Assembly (NCBI GenBank): GCA_017933935.1
Contig: JADWQK010002432.1
Coordinates: 410,001-474,000 of the forward strand
DNA from: Sesamia nonagrioides
Lineage: Eukaryota > Arthropoda > Insecta > Lepidoptera > Noctuidae
Reading direction: 5' to 3'
DNA: 64,000 nt
Part shown: piece after piece, positions 61,027 to 64,000 of the stretch
How the letters are laid out: every line of letters begins with the position of its first letter
How positions within the stretch are numbered: position 1 is the stretch's first letter
Translations under genes and position numbers: made by a program
Notes under the pieces: generated by a model
The model's database searches: none
What the model was told of the DNA's origin: nothing
What the model saw: the letters and a program-made list of their open reading frames with translations, nothing else

Positions 61027-61795
61027 CATTGATATAATATTAAACTAAGGTAGATAAGACACTAGCGCATTGAACTTGAAGCATACAAAAGATTATACAC
61101 TCGTCATCGTCGTGTCTCTCGATACACTCGTAAAAACAAACGACAACCACTAACAGCGCAAATGACAAACACTAGCCATCTTTTTTTCTCTATGCTTTAG
61201 ATTTTGCCCCATCTCACTCACACTGTACCAATGTAAGAAATGTACGCTTTTTTTTTTATATATGTTATAAACTAGTGCTTGGCTGCAATCCCGCCTTATT
61301 ATGGTAAGCAGTGATGCAATCGTTGATGGTAAAGCGCACTAGCTTATTAAGCCTATTCAGTCAAAAAAACTGAGTGAATAGGAAGGAAGACGGCTGTTGA
61401 GCGAGGTGATGCAATGTTTAACCCAACAACACTACCAACGATGCTGGCCCAGAGGGTGATTGATCTGGAGACGCTCCATGACCAAACTCCCGACATAACA
61501 TCATTAGGCACATCGTATCCGGCACACATCGCAACACAACTGCTCAGAACCGTCCTCCGTACGGCTTCACCAGACATCATGCCGGAACACGACGAATCGC
61601 TTGGCGGCAAGATTTTGTCTGGTGGGTGGTAACTTATGCCGGCGGCTGATGTTGTTGCCTACCACCGAGAAAAATTTAATAAAATAAAAAATAGCAGAAT
61701 AAAAAATTTGCATGTGTGTGCTGCTGCTCCGATCGGCACATTTATTTCGGTTAATTTGTTAGAGAATATCATATCTGTTTAATATTATATCAATG
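61027..61795 (-). mobile_element. hAT-type non-autonomous element, copy 2, interrupted by family R
   Basis: CCCTGAAT lies at 61019-61026 and 61796-61803, a perfect 8-bp target duplication. The ends CATTGATATAATATTAAAC are perfect inverted repeats of 19 bp. Subterminal blocks match 29474-29700 and 30890-31029 in reverse orientation. Without the 422-bp family R insert (61248-61669) it is about 347 bp. No transposase. Confidence 0.85.
61248..61669 (-). mobile_element. Family R retroposon, copy 4
   Basis: The poly(T) at 61248-61258 is its poly(A) tail, and the CTCGGTGGTAGG head ends at 61669. The uninterrupted hAT sequence at about 29570 (TTATTCTGCGTACATTTC) shows the empty target, so the ends are certain to within about 20 bp. 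Confidence 0.85.
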
Positions 61796-61949
61796 CCCTG
61801 AATTATTAAACTCAAATTAAATATTAATGACATAACGTTTGGACTTGATGTTTAAAAGACCATACCTGTGACTTTGTTCCGACATTTCTTAACAGGGATC
61901 ATTCAACTAGGAAATGTCTGTACCATCTAGTTTATATGACAATCATTAC

Positions 61950-62110
61950 ATATTATAAAACAAAGTCACTTTCTCTTTCCTTAAGTCCCTTTGTATGATT
62001 TAATATTTAAAACTGCGCAACAGATTTTGATGCGGTTTTTTTTAATATCTTATGTATAACATCCATTAAATTGTAGAGAAATACTATTATTTTTGAGGTT
62101 TCTAATGTGT
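61950..62110 (+). mobile_element. Helitron-type module shared with Helitron C
   Basis: ATAAAACAAAGTCACTTTCT, AACTGCGCAACAGATTTTGA and CATCCATTAAATTGTAGAG match 10600-10760 in the left Helitron arm in the same order. The termini are not found here. Confidence 0.6.
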
Positions 62111-62634
62111 GTGATATTCTTTCCGCGTTTGCGGTGAAACTCAGGCTGAACCCTACGAGATTTATCAAAATAATGTACTAAATATTGTACACATTGAAAA
62201 GGTCTACAAAAACGTCCGCGATGTTGATGTCTATTTTTTTTTTTTTGTCATGTCACTTTTTACGACAAATACCGGCTAATTTTCGAAGCGATTTTAACTA
62301 ATACAGCATTAATCCTTATACAATTTATTACCTTAAATAAATTGTTGATTTAATATAAATCTATATTGCCCTTTACAGAATATGATGTAAATGAATTTTT
62401 TCGAAGATATTACAGATTTAAAAATTGCGGGCAGGAGCGGCCAGCTCGGGCAGCAGGAGCGGGCCGCTATGCTTTTTATACGTTGACAGTTTTCTGTAGT
62501 GTATTTAGTATCAGCATTGCACCCATGGGAAGCCGGGGCGGGTCGCTAGTGCATTTTAAAGAATGATGTTTGCCATAACAGCTGTGGGTTGGAACATACG
62601 GATTTTTGTTAATTTTTAACACAGAGCTCTGAGT
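62111..62634. other. No recognised feature
   Basis: A GC-richer patch at 62425-62475 (GGAGCGGCCAGCTCGGGCAG) lies in a 66-codon frame with no domain. Confidence 0.4.
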
Positions 62635-62935
62635 CTTTGAAAAGTCACAAAATTCTCGCCTCTTGTTTTAGCTACAGACGCATCACCGAATGGCTTGGGA
62701 CGGCACAGAACGTCCGATTGCTTTTGCTTCGAGAACCCTTACGTCGGTAAGCGAAAAAAAAATTCAGTCAGGTAGACAAGCTATAGCAATATTTTGAGGA
62801 TTTAAGAATTTTTTTCATTATTGTTACGGCTGAAAATTTACCCTGATTACAGACCAAAGCTATTACTGATTTCTATCTTCCATCCGGAACAATCGTTACC
62901 AGCATTCAGCACAATGCGTTTAATCGTCTACACAG
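62635..62935 (+). pseudogene. pol: Ty3/gypsy-type RNase H relic
   Basis: Pieces in different frames follow the order of a gypsy RNase H: SHKILAS, ATDASPNGLG (62672 on), ERPIAFASRTLTSVSEKK, IQSGRQAIAIF, GFKNFF, FTLITDQ and ISIFHPEQSLPAFSTMRL. The first catalytic Asp lies in TDAS. Frameshifts and stops disable it. No LTR of this element is recognised nearby; the solo LTR at 47431 is not demonstrably related. Confidence 0.65.
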
Positions 62936-62999
62936 ACAAATAAACCTATTAAAGGTAACTCCACAAATAATAGCACGTGAAACACAAAACGACACGGAA

Positions 63000-63625
63000 A
63001 TGAAGAGGAAGAGGAAGAGGAAGAGGAAGAAAGAGAAAAGAAAGAGAAAAGAGAAAGAGAGAAAGAGAGAAGAGAGAAAGAGAAAGAGAAAGAGAAAGAG
63101 AAAGAGAAAGAGAAAGAGAAAGAGAAAGAGAAAGAGAAAGAGAAGGAGAAGGAGAGAGGAGAAGGAGAAGAGAAGGAGAAGGAGAAGAGAAGGAGAAGGA
63201 GAAGGAGAAGGAGAAGGAGAAGGAGAAGGAGAAGGAGAAGGAGAAGGAGAAGGAGAAGGAGAAGGAGAAGGAGAAGGAGAAGGAGAGAGGAGGAGAAGGA
63301 GGAGGAGGAGAAGGAGAAAGGAGAAGGAGAAGGAGAAGGAGAAGGAGAAGGAGAAGGAGAAGGAGAAGGAGAAGGAGAAGGAGAAGGAGAAGGAGAAGGA
63401 GAAGGAGAAGGAGAAGGAGAAGGAGAAGGAGAAGGAGAAGGAGAAGGAGAAGGAGAAGGAGAAGGAGAAGGAGAGGAGAAGGAGAAGGAGAAGGAGAAGG
63501 AGAAGGAGAAGGAGAAGGAGAAGGAGAGGAGAAGGAGAAGGAGAAGGAGAAGGAGAAGGAGAAGGAGAAGGAGAAGGAGAAGGAGAAGGAGAAGGAGAAG
63601 GAGAAGGAGAAGGAGAAGGAGAAAG
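63000..63625 (+). repeat. GAGAAG/GAAAGA hexanucleotide tract, about 620 bp
   Basis: It starts with AAGAGG and AAAGAG units, then becomes regular GAGAAG with a few interruptions (GAGAGGAG near 63152, 63284 and 63471). The 223-codon Lys/Arg/Glu open frame across it is an artefact. Confidence 0.95.
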
Positions 63626-63656
63626 TGGGACGATAAAAAGGTCGATGATGATGATT
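63626..63656 (+). mobile_element. SINE-2 3' end attached to the microsatellite
   Basis: GTGGGACGATAAAAAGGTCG, then ATGATGATGATT, is the last ~30 bases of SINE-2. The purine tract occupies the place of the SINE segment TGAGAGGAGACCTGTG. Confidence 0.7.
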
Positions 63657-64000
63657 ATTCCATGTTTTTAATGAATTCAGTTTTGACTTCTGTTGTTCAG
63701 TACTACGACTCCTAATTTTTTTCTACGTTTCGCAAACAGAAAATATCCCACATTATTTCAGTTCAGATTAAAATCTACGAATATATTGAAATCTTCAGAC
63801 TATTATAATGTACTCGACCGAAATAGCTTTTCAAGTTCATAATCTAACGTTCAAAATTACTATTTCGAAATGAAAAACCAAAGTAATGACACTCGATAAG
63901 ACTCATTCCAATGAAATATCTCAATAGTATCTTCAAACACAATCCTCAGTTCACGAACTTGAACAGAACGACGAAATTGCAAGATACTTTTGCTATTATA
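63657..64000. other. No recognised feature
   Basis: AT-rich to the window edge; no motif supported. Confidence 0.4.

Noticed and set aside
63000..63671. 223-codon Lys/Arg/Glu-rich open frame
   Set aside because: Translation of the GAGAAG tract; no start context, no domain.

Overview
The window reads as intergenic or heterochromatin-like DNA from an insect, most probably a moth or butterfly. The composition is AT-rich. The repeat set is the one I know from lepidopteran genomes: short Helitrons ending in CTAG, tRNA-headed SINEs with GATGAT tails, RTE and R1-like LINE debris, and a BEL/Pao retrotransposon. I found no convincing host protein-coding gene, rRNA or functional tRNA. Nearly every open frame that carries information is part of a transposable element. 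The species assignment is an inference; I could not run a search.

Layout. 0-9 kb: small inverted-repeat elements (MITEs), a 380-bp LINE-like insert between 55-bp duplications, an RTE LINE tail, short Helitrons, and two copies of a poly(A)-tailed retroposon called family R here. 9.4-15.1 kb: two nearly identical 2.7-kb Helitrons lie tail to tail around a 347-bp spacer, making a 5.7-kb palindrome; each carries the same degraded R1-like LINE fragment. 15-24 kb: MITEs, LINE and SINE fragments, a 51-bp minisatellite of 12 units, and two Helitrons of identical length around a MITE pair. 24-36 kb: R1-like LINE copies (26.4-28.1 kb, decayed; 34.8-35.9 kb, with target duplication and poly(A)), a hAT-type element with 8-bp target duplications, and several SINEs with clear target duplications.

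36.4-42.7 kb holds the main coding feature: a complete BEL/Pao LTR retrotransposon with 309-bp LTRs, a 5-bp target duplication, a tRNA-Tyr-type primer site, an intact gag, and a 941-codon pol frame (end of RT, RNase H, integrase). The protease and RT start between them are broken by several frameshifts. 43-53 kb: microsatellites, nested SINEs, a 600-bp solo LTR, and MITEs. 53.3-54.8 kb: a 5'-truncated CR1/Jockey-type LINE with one visible nonsense codon. 55-64 kb: more MITEs, SINEs and RTE tails, a second hAT copy interrupted by family R, a Ty3/gypsy RNase H relic, and a 620-bp GAGAAG tract.

How the parts relate. There is no operon or pathway; the relations are parasitic. RTE-type LINEs, SINE-2 and SINE-3 end in related 3' sequences. 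Family R shares about 100 bp of 3' tail with a LINE (family L6), also present. Helitrons carry LINE and SINE-like modules. Nested insertions with target duplications give relative ages at several places. Names such as SINE-1, MITE-3 or family R are local labels for this window, not database names.
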